A stretch of 64,000 nucleotides of DNA from Pseudobacillus wudalianchiensis (lineage in GTDB: Bacteria; Bacillota; Bacilli; Bacillales; Domibacillaceae), in NCBI RefSeq assembly GCF_001685015.1, contig NZ_MAYT01000012.1, positions 353,269 to 417,268 of the forward strand, in the 5' to 3' direction. Shown here piece after piece: positions 1 through 8,272 of this stretch. The translations under genes were made by a program, and so were the position numbers. The notes under the pieces were generated by a model, which saw only the letters and a list, made by a program, of their open reading frames with translations, was not told where the DNA came from and searched no databases. Within the stretch, counting starts at the first letter, position 1. Each line of letters opens with the position of its first letter.

Positions 1-680
1 ATGATATTTAAGCTTTGGCCGCCGGCTTCGACGTGAGTCATTTTCACAGAGTACGGTTCAAAAGGTGAAAAGTGGATCAACTTTAGCTGTTCATTGAGCG
101 CAGAAATGACATCGATTGCGTTAATTCCCTGATGAGGGCGGGCGCCGTGCGCATCGTCACCTATTACTTTTCCGGTTAGAAAGGTAACCGCGCCGTGGTG
201 AATGGATGGAGTTACTTTGCCGAAGGGCAGCTCCTCAATCGGGCGCAAATGAATACCGAATAAATAGTCTGCATCATCGACTACGCCTTTTTCAACCATT
301 TTCAAGGCGCCGCTTCCCGTTTCTTCAGCCGGCTGAAAAATAAAGCGGGCTGTACCGTTCGTTACTTGATCTTTCAGCTGTAAAATGGTACCGATCACGA
401 TAGACATATGGGCGTCATGTCCACATGAGTGATTGGCTTGGAAAACGCCATCTACCTCTTGCCAAAGGGCATCTATATCAGCACGGACGGCTACGATTGG
501 CTTGCCATTGCCAACTTCAGCGATTAGTCCTGTACAATCATCAAATAGAGAAACAAAAATTCCTTCTTTCTTTAATAAATCTGCAATATAAGCAGTTGTT
601 TCTTTTTCTTTCCAGCTAACTTCGGGGTGAGTATGCAAGTGCTGGAAAATATCCATTAGCTGGTTGTCTATCTTCTTCAC
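1..680 (-). CDS. amhX: AmhX-like M20 family amidohydrolase, 3' end cut by window edge
   Basis: The minus strand reads openly from a GTG at 680, preceded by AGGAGG seven bases upstream, to the left window edge, so about 226 N-terminal residues are present. M20 metallopeptidase landmarks are visible: AVRADIDALWQEV with the metal-binding Asp, NHSCGHDAHMS with the conserved Cys-Gly-His-Asp-Ala-His metal site, PAEETGSG with the catalytic Glu pair, and HGARPHQGINAID at the start of the dimerisation domain. The short N-terminus and the DALWQEV wording match what I remember of Bacillus subtilis AmhX rather than YxeP or carboxypeptidases. Family members hydrolyse N-acyl or peptide amide bonds of amino acids in the cytosol; the exact substrate is not shown. 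It begins 16 bases after the epimerase gene stop and is the last visible gene of a three-gene operon. Confidence 0.85.
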   Translation of the reverse strand, partial: MKKIDNQLMDIFQHLHTHPEVSWKEKETTAYIADLLKKEGIFVSLFDDCTGLIAEVGNGKPIVAVRADIDALWQEVDGVFQANHSCGHDAHMSIVIGTILQLKDQVTNGTARFIFQPAEETGSGALKMVEKGVVDDADYLFGIHLRPIEELPFGKVTPSIHHGAVTFLTGKVIGDDAHGARPHQGINAIDVISALNEQLKLIHFSPFEPYSVKMTHVEAGGQSLNI

Positions 681-696
681 GAATGATCCTCCTTTC

Positions 697-1806
697 TTAT
701 TTTATCATCGCTCGAGAGACGGTTAGTTCTTCTAAGATCGATTCATCGATCACAAGGCCGAGGCCTGGTTTTGTATTGAGGTGAACAAAAGGCACTTCAT
801 ATGAGAGGTCGCCAATATCCTTACTGAACAGCAATGGGCCGGTCAATTCGGTGCTCGTAATGTTCTTCCGAGAGATTGCAGTGTGATAGCCGGCGGCTGA
901 GCCGATTGATGATTCCACCATGGAGCCGATCTGGCAGTCGATTCCAGCGTATTCAGCGGCTTTGGCGATATGAATAGCCGGAAAGATACCGCCGCTCTTC
1001 ATTAACTTAATATTGATTTTATCCACTGCTTCTTTTTTAATCATTTCCATTAATTGTTCGCCATTTTGGATGGATTCATCCGCCATAAGTGGAATCGTAC
1101 AATGCTGCTTGATTTGCGCCAGGCCATCAATATCGCCCATTCGGATTGGTTGTTCCACCCAGGCAAGCTGTAAAGGTTCAAGCTGTTTCAGCGCCTGAAT
1201 CGCCGCCGTATAGGTGTGCCAGCCTTGATTGACGTCTACCCGAATAGGAATATCAAAACCGACTGCTTCCCGAACTGCCTGAATTCGTTTGACGTCCATT
1301 TGTGTATCCAGGCCGACTTTTAGCTTTAATGAGTGGAAACCGTTTTGGATGGCTGCTTGTGCTTTTTCCGCCATTACTTCTGGTTCTTCGATGCTTAACA
1401 CTTTTGGATAAGTCAATTCTGTATGACTCTTTCCACCGATCAGATCGTACACAGGCAGTCCAGCCGCTTTGCCCATTACATCATAGCAGGCAATATCGAT
1501 TGCAGCTTTTGCGGCTGGATTGGCAGTGATCGCTTGATTCATTTTATGATGAAGGTGTTCGATTTGGAAGGGATGTTCCCCCAGAACGGCTGGTAAAAGA
1601 ATGTGCCGCAACACTTCGATACAGCTATAAAAGTTTTCACCTGTTACATGTTCATCAGGCACGGCTTCTCCCCAACCGATTAGTCCGGTATCTGTTTCTA
1701 ATTTAAGAATAACAGATGGCATAGAATCAAACGTGGCATAAGAAATAATGAAAGGGGATTTCAATGGCAAATGAATGCCAAAGAGTTCAGCTTTTACAAT
1801 CTTCAT
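697..1806 (-). CDS. YkfB-like dipeptide (L-Ala-D/L-Glu) epimerase, enolase superfamily
   Basis: A 369-residue enolase-superfamily protein of the muconate-lactonizing subgroup. The start MKIVKAELF at 1806 is chosen because AAAGGAGAG lies just upstream; the frame also extends further upstream without a ribosome site. Visible catalytic features in order are LKLKVG (KxK base, residue ~164), RVDVNQGW (first metal Asp), WVEQP (second metal Glu), MADES (third metal Asp) and NIKLMKSGG (second catalytic Lys). These fit dipeptide epimerases that invert the second residue of dipeptides, as in murein peptide recycling. O-succinylbenzoate synthase or N-acylamino acid racemase activity cannot be excluded from sequence alone. 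The gene lies between an MFS transporter gene and amhX on the same strand, which suggests uptake, epimerisation and hydrolysis of a peptide-like substrate. Confidence 0.8.
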   Translation of the reverse strand: MKIVKAELFGIHLPLKSPFIISYATFDSMPSVILKLETDTGLIGWGEAVPDEHVTGENFYSCIEVLRHILLPAVLGEHPFQIEHLHHKMNQAITANPAAKAAIDIACYDVMGKAAGLPVYDLIGGKSHTELTYPKVLSIEEPEVMAEKAQAAIQNGFHSLKLKVGLDTQMDVKRIQAVREAVGFDIPIRVDVNQGWHTYTAAIQALKQLEPLQLAWVEQPIRMGDIDGLAQIKQHCTIPLMADESIQNGEQLMEMIKKEAVDKINIKLMKSGGIFPAIHIAKAAEYAGIDCQIGSMVESSIGSAAGYHTAISRKNITSTELTGPLLFSKDIGDLSYEVPFVHLNTKPGLGLVIDESILEELTVSRAMIK

Positions 1807-1883
1807 TCGGCTCTCTCCTTTGTATGTATATATCCCAGTATAAGTGAAAAAGTCAGGTGAAGCAGAGGATTTTAAAATCCGTC

Positions 1884-3035
1884 TCACGAGTGAACAGAAC
1901 TTTCAAATTTTTTCTTGAAATAAAAAATGCACCCAATAGCAGGAACCAGAACGAACGCCATTCCTAAAAAAGCAAGCCCGGGTTCTTCTTTGTATAAATA
2001 ACCGCCAGCGACTGTCAGCAGCGAAGAGCTTAATCCCATGCTGAGGGAAGCGTACATTCCTTGAGCCGCTGGGATTTCACGACTGTCAAATTCTTCGTAA
2101 AGAAGACGGATAAAAGCGAAGTGTGCCAATGCAAAAGTCAGGGAATGTAAAAGTTGGGTCGCTATATAGACTGCCACATTAGGAAATAAAAATAAGAGCG
2201 ACCAGCGCACGATAGAGGCGACAGCTGAAATAAGGAACATGGAAGAAATGCGTGTCTGCTTCTGCATCCGGTCAGCAACGGCGAAAAAAAGAATCTCGGA
2301 AACAACGGCAACATTTAGAATGACACCACCCCATGTGTTGCTGACGCCTAAATCCTGCAAGTAAATAAAGCCATAGCTATAATAAGAAGCATGTGCCCCT
2401 TGGACCAATAGAGAAATGACCATCGCGATCACGAAACGCTTAGAATGAAAGAGGGAACGAAAAGGGACAGAGTGTGTTTTGGATCGCTTTTTTAAAGAAG
2501 CTGGTGTGTAATAAAAAGCGGCTCCTATCATAAATAAAGAACCAAGCATCATCACATAGATGATAGAAGTATCTCCAAAAGAGGCGGTTACTCCGCCGAC
2601 AACAACTAAAGCGACGGCATAGCCGATCGAGCCCCAGGAACGGCTTTTTCCGTATTGGACTCCTTCGTTTTGCATCATCGTTCCGATACTTTCTGTTAGA
2701 GGCAACATTAACGGGTAAACTAAGCTGAATAAAATCATGGCTGTCATGATCGCGTAAAAGGAATCAAAAGGGATAAAAACAAAAAGCAGGAGGGTGCTCA
2801 CTGCTGGAAAAGCTTTGATCAATGTGCCGATGGAAAACTTAGCGCTTAATGATGGAAAGATGAAAAAGGTGGAAAAAGAACGGATGAATAAGCCAGCAGC
2901 GATGATGGTGCTTGCCGATTCAACGGTTACACCTTTATCGGCAATGAGCCAGGCCGTCCAATAAGGTAAAAAAACACCCCATGTAAAGAAAAAAGCAAAG
3001 AAATTAAGTGATAACCACGTCTGCGCTCTATACAC
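1884..3035 (-). CDS. MFS transporter (MFS_1-like, HcaT/YwbF type)
   Basis: A 383-residue protein with about twelve hydrophobic segments, starting MYRAQTWLSLNFFAFFFTWGVFLPYW from a GTG at 3035 with GAGG nine bases upstream. The SLNFF...GVFLPYW opening and the central YGKSRSWGSIGYA loop resemble the nucleoside:H+/phenylpropionate group of the major facilitator superfamily. It would act as a secondary transporter in the cytoplasmic membrane. It is the first gene of the operon with the epimerase and amhX (77 bases to the epimerase start), so its cargo is probably the peptide or N-acyl amino acid handled by those enzymes. The substrate is inferred from context only. Confidence 0.75.
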   Translation of the reverse strand: MYRAQTWLSLNFFAFFFTWGVFLPYWTAWLIADKGVTVESASTIIAAGLFIRSFSTFFIFPSLSAKFSIGTLIKAFPAVSTLLLFVFIPFDSFYAIMTAMILFSLVYPLMLPLTESIGTMMQNEGVQYGKSRSWGSIGYAVALVVVGGVTASFGDTSIIYVMMLGSLFMIGAAFYYTPASLKKRSKTHSVPFRSLFHSKRFVIAMVISLLVQGAHASYYSYGFIYLQDLGVSNTWGGVILNVAVVSEILFFAVADRMQKQTRISSMFLISAVASIVRWSLLFLFPNVAVYIATQLLHSLTFALAHFAFIRLLYEEFDSREIPAAQGMYASLSMGLSSSLLTVAGGYLYKEEPGLAFLGMAFVLVPAIGCIFYFKKKFESSVHS

Positions 3036-3243
3036 AACGAAAACCTCACTTTTTTAATTTTGGCGATCTTTTATTATATCGAAACTAGCAATGGCTGTCA
3101 TGGAAAAGAACACCAATTTAGGAGCGTTGGCTGGCACTTTTATTCACTTGCTCCATTTGTCAAAAAAAGAATATAATTGAAACTTTTTTCCGATCTGCTC
3201 GTAAATAAGGTATAAAGGATCGGAGAAAAAGGAGAGAACGTAC

Positions 3244-3525
3244 ATGACAAGTACAATGAAATGGATCACGGGCGGCATAGAAGCCTTCCTTGGCATACCG
3301 CTGATCGGTGGATTTTTTATTATGGGACACGCCTGGGCACCGCTTGGATTTATGGCGATTTTGCATATTATTACGTTGCTGATTGCCTTAAATGCCGGAA
3401 AAAGCTTAGCTGGCAGCATTCTTGGTATTATTACCTCTGTGGTTGGCTGGATTCCATTCGTCGGTATGGTGATGCACTGGATTACGGCATTAGTTCTTAT
3501 CACAAGCGCTTTTAGAGGAAAGTAA
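3244..3525 (+). CDS. Small integral membrane protein of unknown function (93 aa)
   Basis: A 93-residue, very hydrophobic protein with an ATG start preceded by GGAGAAAAAGGAGAG. It holds three or four predicted membrane segments (residues ~6-28, 32-48, 54-75, 78-90) with short Gly-rich turns and a basic C-terminus. I do not recognise a function. It is monocistronic: divergent from the MFS operon and followed by an intrinsic terminator before glxK. Coding potential is supported by the ribosome site, codon use and regular hydrophobic periodicity; overlapping frames on both strands look like shadows. Confidence 0.65.
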   Translation: MTSTMKWITGGIEAFLGIPLIGGFFIMGHAWAPLGFMAILHIITLLIALNAGKSLAGSILGIITSVVGWIPFVGMVMHWITALVLITSAFRGK

Positions 3526-3551
3526 AATAGTGTAAGTGGACGAGCAGAAGT

Positions 3552-3596
3552 AAAGGAGGCAAATTGGGATAGTCATCTCATTTTGTCTCCTTTTTA
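3552..3596 (+). terminator. Intrinsic terminator after the small membrane protein
   Basis: Arms beginning AAAGGAGGCAAA and ending TTTTGTCTCCTTT form a long imperfect stem followed by a T-run (TTTTT), ahead of glxK. Confidence 0.75.
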
Positions 3597-3682
3597 AGTT
3601 CCTCCTTTATTTACAATTAAAAATAGAGGGATTTCTCCCTGATTCAGCTAAGATAAAGAAAAACATAGAAAGAGGGGTCAAG

Positions 3683-4822
3683 ATGAACATTTTAATCGCG
3701 CCTGATTCATTTAAAGGGTCGCTCTCAGCTATTGCTGCCGGAGAAGCGATAGCAGAGGGAGTGGCAAAAGCTGTTCCGCACGCTAAGGTGAAAGTGGTGC
3801 CGATGGCAGATGGCGGTGAAGGCACAATAGCAGCGTTAACGGGCATGCCTCAAAAGCTAACCGTTCATGATCCGCTCATGCGGCCAATTGAAGCTTCCTA
3901 CCTTGCGATTGACTATGAGGGAAAGCCGGCAGCTTTGGTAGAATGCGCAGAAAGCAGTGGTTTAATTCTGCTGTCGGAGAAAGAACGGTCACCGATGATG
4001 GCGAATACATATGGGCTTGGTGAACAGATTAAAGCGGCACTTGATGATGGGTTCCGCCAAGTCATCATCTCACTTGGCGGCAGTGCCACAAATGACGGCG
4101 GTCTGGGGATGCTGCAGGCGCTTGGCTGGAGGTTATATGATCGTGACAAAAACGAAATCCGCACAGCGGGCAATCCACTGCTGTGTGTAGATTCACTTTC
4201 TGATGAGCAGGTTCATCCAGCTGTTCGAGAAACACGGTTTCTTGCAGCGAGTGATGTCCTGAATCCATTCCATGGGCAAGAGGGAGCCGCCTATATGTTT
4301 GCCCCACAAAAGGGAGCAAATGAGCGCGAGGTGCAGCAGCTTGATGAGAAGTTGCAAAAGCTCGCTCGTTTATTTCAAGAAGCGTACGGAATAGACGTGC
4401 AGGAGACGAGAGGGAGTGGAGCGGCCGGCGGGCTCGGCGGGGCTATAGCTGCAGCGCTTGGCGGTGAAATCGTATCGGGCATTCAAATGGTGATAGAGTT
4501 AACCGGCCTGGAAGCGGACATGAAGTGGGCTGACTTAGTTATCACGGGAGAAGGCAGCCTGGATGGACAAAGCTTGCTTGGGAAAGTACCGGTTGGCATA
4601 GCAAAACTTGCAAAGTTGCATGATAAAACCGTGATCGCTCTTGCCGGCAGACTTGGAAAAGATATCGAGGCACTCCACCCATATTTCGACGGTATTTTCT
4701 CTATTCAGACAGACTGTCTTACGATTGAACAAGCGATGAACCCTGAGACCGCTGTCCGTCAATTGAACCAAACTGCAGAGCAGCTGCTTCGTCTATACAC
4801 AGTAAAGGGAACAAGGGGCTGA
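3683..4822 (+). CDS. glxK: Glycerate kinase
   Basis: A 379-residue protein beginning MNILIAPDSFKGSLSA, the signature start of the GlxK/GarK glycerate kinase family, with AGAGGGG ahead of the ATG. Other family landmarks are PMADGGEGT, SLGGSATNDGGLGML and VITGEGSLDGQS near the C-terminus. The enzyme phosphorylates D-glycerate (to 2- or 3-phosphoglycerate depending on subfamily) with ATP in the cytosol and feeds glyoxylate or serine-derived glycerate into glycolysis. Length is typical. It stands alone: no glyoxylate or tartronate genes are nearby, and a regulatory region for the next operon follows. Confidence 0.93.
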   Translation: MNILIAPDSFKGSLSAIAAGEAIAEGVAKAVPHAKVKVVPMADGGEGTIAALTGMPQKLTVHDPLMRPIEASYLAIDYEGKPAALVECAESSGLILLSEKERSPMMANTYGLGEQIKAALDDGFRQVIISLGGSATNDGGLGMLQALGWRLYDRDKNEIRTAGNPLLCVDSLSDEQVHPAVRETRFLAASDVLNPFHGQEGAAYMFAPQKGANEREVQQLDEKLQKLARLFQEAYGIDVQETRGSGAAGGLGGAIAAALGGEIVSGIQMVIELTGLEADMKWADLVITGEGSLDGQSLLGKVPVGIAKLAKLHDKTVIALAGRLGKDIEALHPYFDGIFSIQTDCLTIEQAMNPETAVRQLNQTAEQLLRLYTVKGTRG

Positions 4823-5054
4823 GTTAATCTGTTTCCTAAATGCTCAGGATGCATTTTTGCAAGTTTGTTCACCTGTTTGTTTGATTATTTTCATAGAGTC
4901 TAAATAGAGTGTTTCGGGACCGCATAAGTTACTTTTCCTTCTATACAGTTTTCTATATATGAAGCAAAATTGTGTTTGCTCTGAAAGCTTTTCTGTTTTT
5001 GTAAAAAGAGTTAAAAAGAAATCGTTGTCTATTGCTTTATCATAGAAAAGTCTT

Positions 5055-5090
5055 CTTGCAGAATTGCAAGTTAACTTGCAATTCTGCAAG
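5055..5090. promoter_or_regulatory. 36-bp perfect palindrome, probable activator-binding (enhancer) site
   Basis: Two 16-base arms, CTTGCAGAATTGCAAG and its reverse complement, flank TTAA, making the whole 36 bases a perfect palindrome. Each arm is itself an imperfect dyad of the form TTGCA-N4-TGCAA, so the element can be read as two adjacent operator sites. It lies about 130-165 bases upstream of the -24/-12 promoter, the usual distance for an upstream activating sequence bound by a bacterial enhancer-binding protein. The gene just downstream encodes such a protein. That it binds here is inference. Confidence 0.7.
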
Positions 5091-5221
5091 AATGAAAAAG
5101 GGATTATCAGGAGAACTGTCGAATAGCGTTGCAGACAAGGGGAAAAAGAGGAGAGCCTAAATCGCATTAGAAGAAGCCTTCTTTTCAGAATTTTTGTTTT
5201 ATTTATGTGTTAGTCTCTGTT

Positions 5222-5237
5222 TGGCACGATACTTGCT
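5222..5237 (+). promoter_or_regulatory. Sigma-54 (-24/-12) promoter
   Basis: The sequence TGGCAC-GATAC-TTGCT fits the sigma-54 consensus TGGCAC-N5-TTGCW exactly, with the GG and GC dinucleotides at the proper spacing. It lies about 100 bases upstream of the enhancer-binding protein gene, so that regulator and the four metabolic genes behind it are probably one autoregulated SigL-dependent operon. Confidence 0.85.
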
Positions 5238-5251
5238 TATAGAAAAGCAGA

Positions 5252-5265
5252 TGTAAACGTATTCA
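5252..5265 (+). promoter_or_regulatory. cre-like CcpA site in the sigma-54 leader
   Basis: TGTAAACGTATTCA agrees with the cre consensus TGWNANCGNTNWCA at 13 of 14 positions and lies just downstream of the expected transcription start. It is part of an inverted repeat (9-base arms, 5255-5274), so it could instead be a different operator. A 5-bp-stem hairpin follows at 5275-5288. Confidence 0.45.
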
Positions 5266-5337
5266 AATACGTTTCAGTCGTTTGACTGACACATAAAAGG
5301 TTCTTTTCCCGTTGATGCGATGGAAAGGGGTTTGGTC

Positions 5338-7371
5338 ATGATGAGATGGAAATGGCAGGAGATCTTATTGCCTTTGCCACCCGGCGTATCAAGTGAAGCA
5401 ACGGTACAAGATGCTATCAGCTTGCTTACCCGGGAAGAGAGCCAGACGGCATTTGTTTATGAAAAAGAGGAACTTGTTGGTTATCTCACGCTCGGCGCTT
5501 TGATGAAACAAGTAAAGGGAGCCGAGTCATTGAATCAGCGGATTCAGTATAAAAAAGACCTGCTTCTTGTTCGTGAAACGAGCTGGGTGGAGTTTTGCCA
5601 CAACTGCCATATCGTTGCTGGCATGAATGAACAGAGAGAAATAGTAGGCTATATCACGATGCAAGAAGCAAAAAATCAGCTTGCTGAGCTGCAGTTGGAG
5701 ATTTTAAATCATAGCTTGAACAGTGCTGAAATCGGTATTGTCACAACAAACCGGCAGTTTGAAGTAAATTTTATGAATGAGACCGCCGGCCAGATTTTAG
5801 GATTGCCCCGTTCCATCTTGGCAGGAAGAAATTATAGGAAAATCGTTGCCGCCGATGTGGATTTGGAAGAGATCCTGGCAGGAGAGAGGAAATTTGGTGT
5901 AGACAGTTCCTTTAATTTTAAAAAGATGACAGGCCACTTTTCACCTGTATACCATGAGGGGCAAATAGAGGGAGTCGTTCATGTATTTTACCTGCAGGAG
6001 CATTTAGAAAAAGCAGTAAGCGGATTGGAGTTTGTCCGTGAGCTTACGGAGGAGCTGCAAACGATTTATGCAGCCTCTAATGAGCAGATTATGGCGATAC
6101 AACCGTCTGGGGAGATTTCCAATATAGCTGGTGCTTTTCTCGAAAACTTTTGGCAGCCCTATTCAAAGGGTGAATTAATTGGGCAAAACATTTACGAGCT
6201 TGAAGCAAAAGGTCTATTTGAGCCTAACATTGTGGATCTCTGTTTAAAGGAAAAGCAGAGGATCAGCATAACACAAAGCAGCCGGGGGAATGTAAAGATT
6301 CTATCGACGGCAGCGCCGGTCATGAAAAAAGGCAAATTGGAGAAAATCATTGTTCTCTCTCGTGATGTCAGCACAGAAGAAATTTCCGAGAGGAGACAGG
6401 AAGAAAGCGACCATTCGCTGGTGCCAGATTTAACGAAAAAGCTAGTGTATCGTTCACAGGAAATGTCAGAGCTTGTGAAAAAACTAAAGGAAGTAGCAGA
6501 AACAGAATCAACTGTGTTAATTACCGGAGAATCCGGAGCGGGCAAAGAAGTAGTGGCTAGTCACATTCATTCTTACAGCCGGCGTGCGGAGGCACCGTTT
6601 GTGACGATCAATTGCGGTGCGATCCCTGAGAATCTCTTGGAGAGTGAATTGTTTGGACATGAAAAGGGTGCCTTTACAAGTGCCGTAGAAAAAAAGAAAG
6701 GGCTATTCGAAGCGGCAGACGGCGGAACAATTTTTCTTGATGAAATTTCCGAGATCCCACTCCATATGCAAGTAAAGCTTCTGCGGGTCTTACAGGAACG
6801 CGAGGTTGTCCGCGTCGGCGGTCTTGTGCCTATTAAAGTGGATGTGCGTGTTTTAGCGGCAACAAATAGAAGCTTAAGAAAAATGGTCGCAGCCCAAACA
6901 TTCCGGGAAGATTTATTTTATCGGCTGCACGTTGTTCCGCTTCAAATCCCACCGTTAAGAAGAAGAAAAGAGGATATTGCTCCACTCGCTCTTTCTTTCC
7001 TAGAAAAATTAAATGAAACCTACAATAAGGAAAAAAGGCTGTCGAGGGAGGGATTGCAGTTGTTGGAAAGCTATCAGTGGCCGGGGAACATTCGGGAATT
7101 GCAAAATGTGATGGAAAGGCTTGTCGTAATCGGAAAACAGGAAGTGATCTCTGGGGATGATGTATTTCGGGCTGTCTGGGACAGTGAGTCGGAAGAGCCG
7201 GGTCACTTAACTGTCCGGGGAATTATGCCGCTGAAGGAAGCGGTTCAGGAAGTGGAAGACCAGTTGATACGACTGGCTCTCGGCAAATATAAAACAGCGG
7301 CCAAGGCGTCAGATGCACTGGGAGTCAGCGCCTCGACAGTCAGCCGGAGAATGAAGAAGGCATCCAAATGA
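5338..7371 (+). CDS. Sigma-54-dependent transcriptional activator (CBS-PAS-PAS-AAA+-HTH)
   Basis: A 677-residue enhancer-binding protein. ATG 5338 is preferred because AAAGGGG lies seven bases ahead; an in-frame ATG at 5320 has no such site. Domains: a CBS pair (~8-120), PAS (~125-225), a second PAS-like sensor (~240-350), a sigma-54 AAA+ domain (~370-605) with Walker A GESGAGKE and Walker B GGTIFLDEIS, and a Fis/TyrR-type helix-turn-helix at the C-terminus (KTAAKASDALGVSASTVSRR). There is no receiver domain, so it probably senses a small ligand through CBS/PAS. The sigma-contacting loop reads GAFTSA (residues 444-449) rather than the usual GAFTGA. It is the first gene of the operon it most likely controls; the closest known architecture is that of Bacillus RocR/AcoR/BkdR-like SigL activators. 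Confidence 0.92.
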   Translation: MMRWKWQEILLPLPPGVSSEATVQDAISLLTREESQTAFVYEKEELVGYLTLGALMKQVKGAESLNQRIQYKKDLLLVRETSWVEFCHNCHIVAGMNEQREIVGYITMQEAKNQLAELQLEILNHSLNSAEIGIVTTNRQFEVNFMNETAGQILGLPRSILAGRNYRKIVAADVDLEEILAGERKFGVDSSFNFKKMTGHFSPVYHEGQIEGVVHVFYLQEHLEKAVSGLEFVRELTEELQTIYAASNEQIMAIQPSGEISNIAGAFLENFWQPYSKGELIGQNIYELEAKGLFEPNIVDLCLKEKQRISITQSSRGNVKILSTAAPVMKKGKLEKIIVLSRDVSTEEISERRQEESDHSLVPDLTKKLVYRSQEMSELVKKLKEVAETESTVLITGESGAGKEVVASHIHSYSRRAEAPFVTINCGAIPENLLESELFGHEKGAFTSAVEKKKGLFEAADGGTIFLDEISEIPLHMQVKLLRVLQEREVVRVGGLVPIKVDVRVLAATNRSLRKMVAAQTFREDLFYRLHVVPLQIPPLRRRKEDIAPLALSFLEKLNETYNKEKRLSREGLQLLESYQWPGNIRELQNVMERLVVIGKQEVISGDDVFRAVWDSESEEPGHLTVRGIMPLKEAVQEVEDQLIRLALGKYKTAAKASDALGVSASTVSRRMKKASK

Positions 7372-7384
7372 AGGAGAAAACAAC

Positions 7385-8269
7385 ATGCTAATTTTTCCGG
7401 AAACTAAATTTGACTTTTGTGGAGATGAGTACATCTACGCAGAAATTTCAACAGAAATGAGAATCGAGAGTAACTTTAAGTCCATTTCCATCACGAATGA
7501 ATTAAGGAAGCGCAATATCCCTGGCATGATTGAAGTTTATCCGAGCAATGCATCCTATTTAATCCGTTATGATCCAACGGCGATCTCTCCCCATCATTTG
7601 CTGGATTATTTGCAGGAAATTGACCAGCAAAAAAGTCATCGCTCAGAATTGCATTTTAGCAGCCGGATTATTGAAATTCCGGTTTGGTACAACGACAAAA
7701 TTACAAAAAATACGATTGAAAGATACCAGCATCTTCAGCCAGAAGCAGGTGGGGATGACTTTATACATGTTATGAGAGCGAATGGATTCACGGAGGCGGA
7801 TGCTTTTATAGCGGCCCACTCATCACCGCCTTATTTTATTACATCACTTGGCTTCAAGCCAGGGACAGCGTGGGGATTTCCGCTTGGCGTGCCGCAAAAT
7901 AAAATCATTCAAGCACCAAAATATCCAAGTCCGCGGTCCTACACACCAGGGGAGGCGCTAGGAATCGGCGGCGCTTTCACAGTCGTGTATCCGACGGAAT
8001 CAACCGGCAGCTATCAGCTGATTGGAATCTCGGCTGTTCCTGTCTACGATCCGGGACAAAATCTATCTCTCTTCCGGGATTCATTTTTTCTCGCCAAGCC
8101 GGGAGATTTATGGAAATACCGACCGATAACAGAGGCGGAATATTATAATATCCGCGAAGAGGTAGAAAAGCGTACATATGAATACAAGGTGAAGGCCATT
8201 GAGTTTTCCGTAGAGCAATATGATGAAAAGGGTGATCACTACATTTCTCAACTGATGGAGGGATTTTAA
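7385..8269 (+). CDS. PxpB/KipI-like protein (carboxyltransferase domain, subdomain C and D)
   Basis: A 294-residue protein resembling allophanate hydrolase subunit 1/KipI/5-oxoprolinase subunit B. The C-terminal half carries the family pattern: a phenylalanine-glycine-x-x-proline-glycine stretch (SLGFKPGTAWGF), SPRSYTPGEALGIGG, and GSYQLIGISAVPVYDP. It is about 50 residues longer than typical KipI proteins and the N-terminal half is divergent. In known 5-oxoprolinase, PxpB and PxpC act with PxpA to open 5-oxoproline with ATP. No pxpA is seen in this window; hyuA and hyuB follow instead. ATG start with AAGGAG; 13 bases after the regulator gene and 3 bases before the pxpC-like gene. Confidence 0.75.
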   Translation: MLIFPETKFDFCGDEYIYAEISTEMRIESNFKSISITNELRKRNIPGMIEVYPSNASYLIRYDPTAISPHHLLDYLQEIDQQKSHRSELHFSSRIIEIPVWYNDKITKNTIERYQHLQPEAGGDDFIHVMRANGFTEADAFIAAHSSPPYFITSLGFKPGTAWGFPLGVPQNKIIQAPKYPSPRSYTPGEALGIGGAFTVVYPTESTGSYQLIGISAVPVYDPGQNLSLFRDSFFLAKPGDLWKYRPITEAEYYNIREEVEKRTYEYKVKAIEFSVEQYDEKGDHYISQLMEGF

Positions 8270-8272
8270 ACC

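Larger units (their letters stand above)
4823..5337 (+). promoter_or_regulatory. Regulatory region of the sigma-54 operon (about 515 bp without a gene)
   Basis: No plausible gene is seen here. The region contains a 36-bp perfect palindrome at 5055-5090, a -24/-12 promoter at 5222-5237, a cre-like site at 5252-5265 and small inverted repeats in the expected leader. The remainder (4823-5050, 5091-5215) is AT-rich with no strong hairpin or open frame that I can support. Confidence 0.6.

Noticed and set aside
3144-3503. Minus-strand open frame opposite the small membrane protein
   Set aside because: No ribosome site; the plus-strand frame has a strong site, a terminator and membrane-type composition, so the opposite frame is a shadow.
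4844-5167. Minus-strand open frame across the sigma-54 regulatory region
   Set aside because: No plausible start signal, low-complexity Phe/Ser/Leu-rich translation, and it spans the 36-bp palindrome; the regulatory reading explains the region better.
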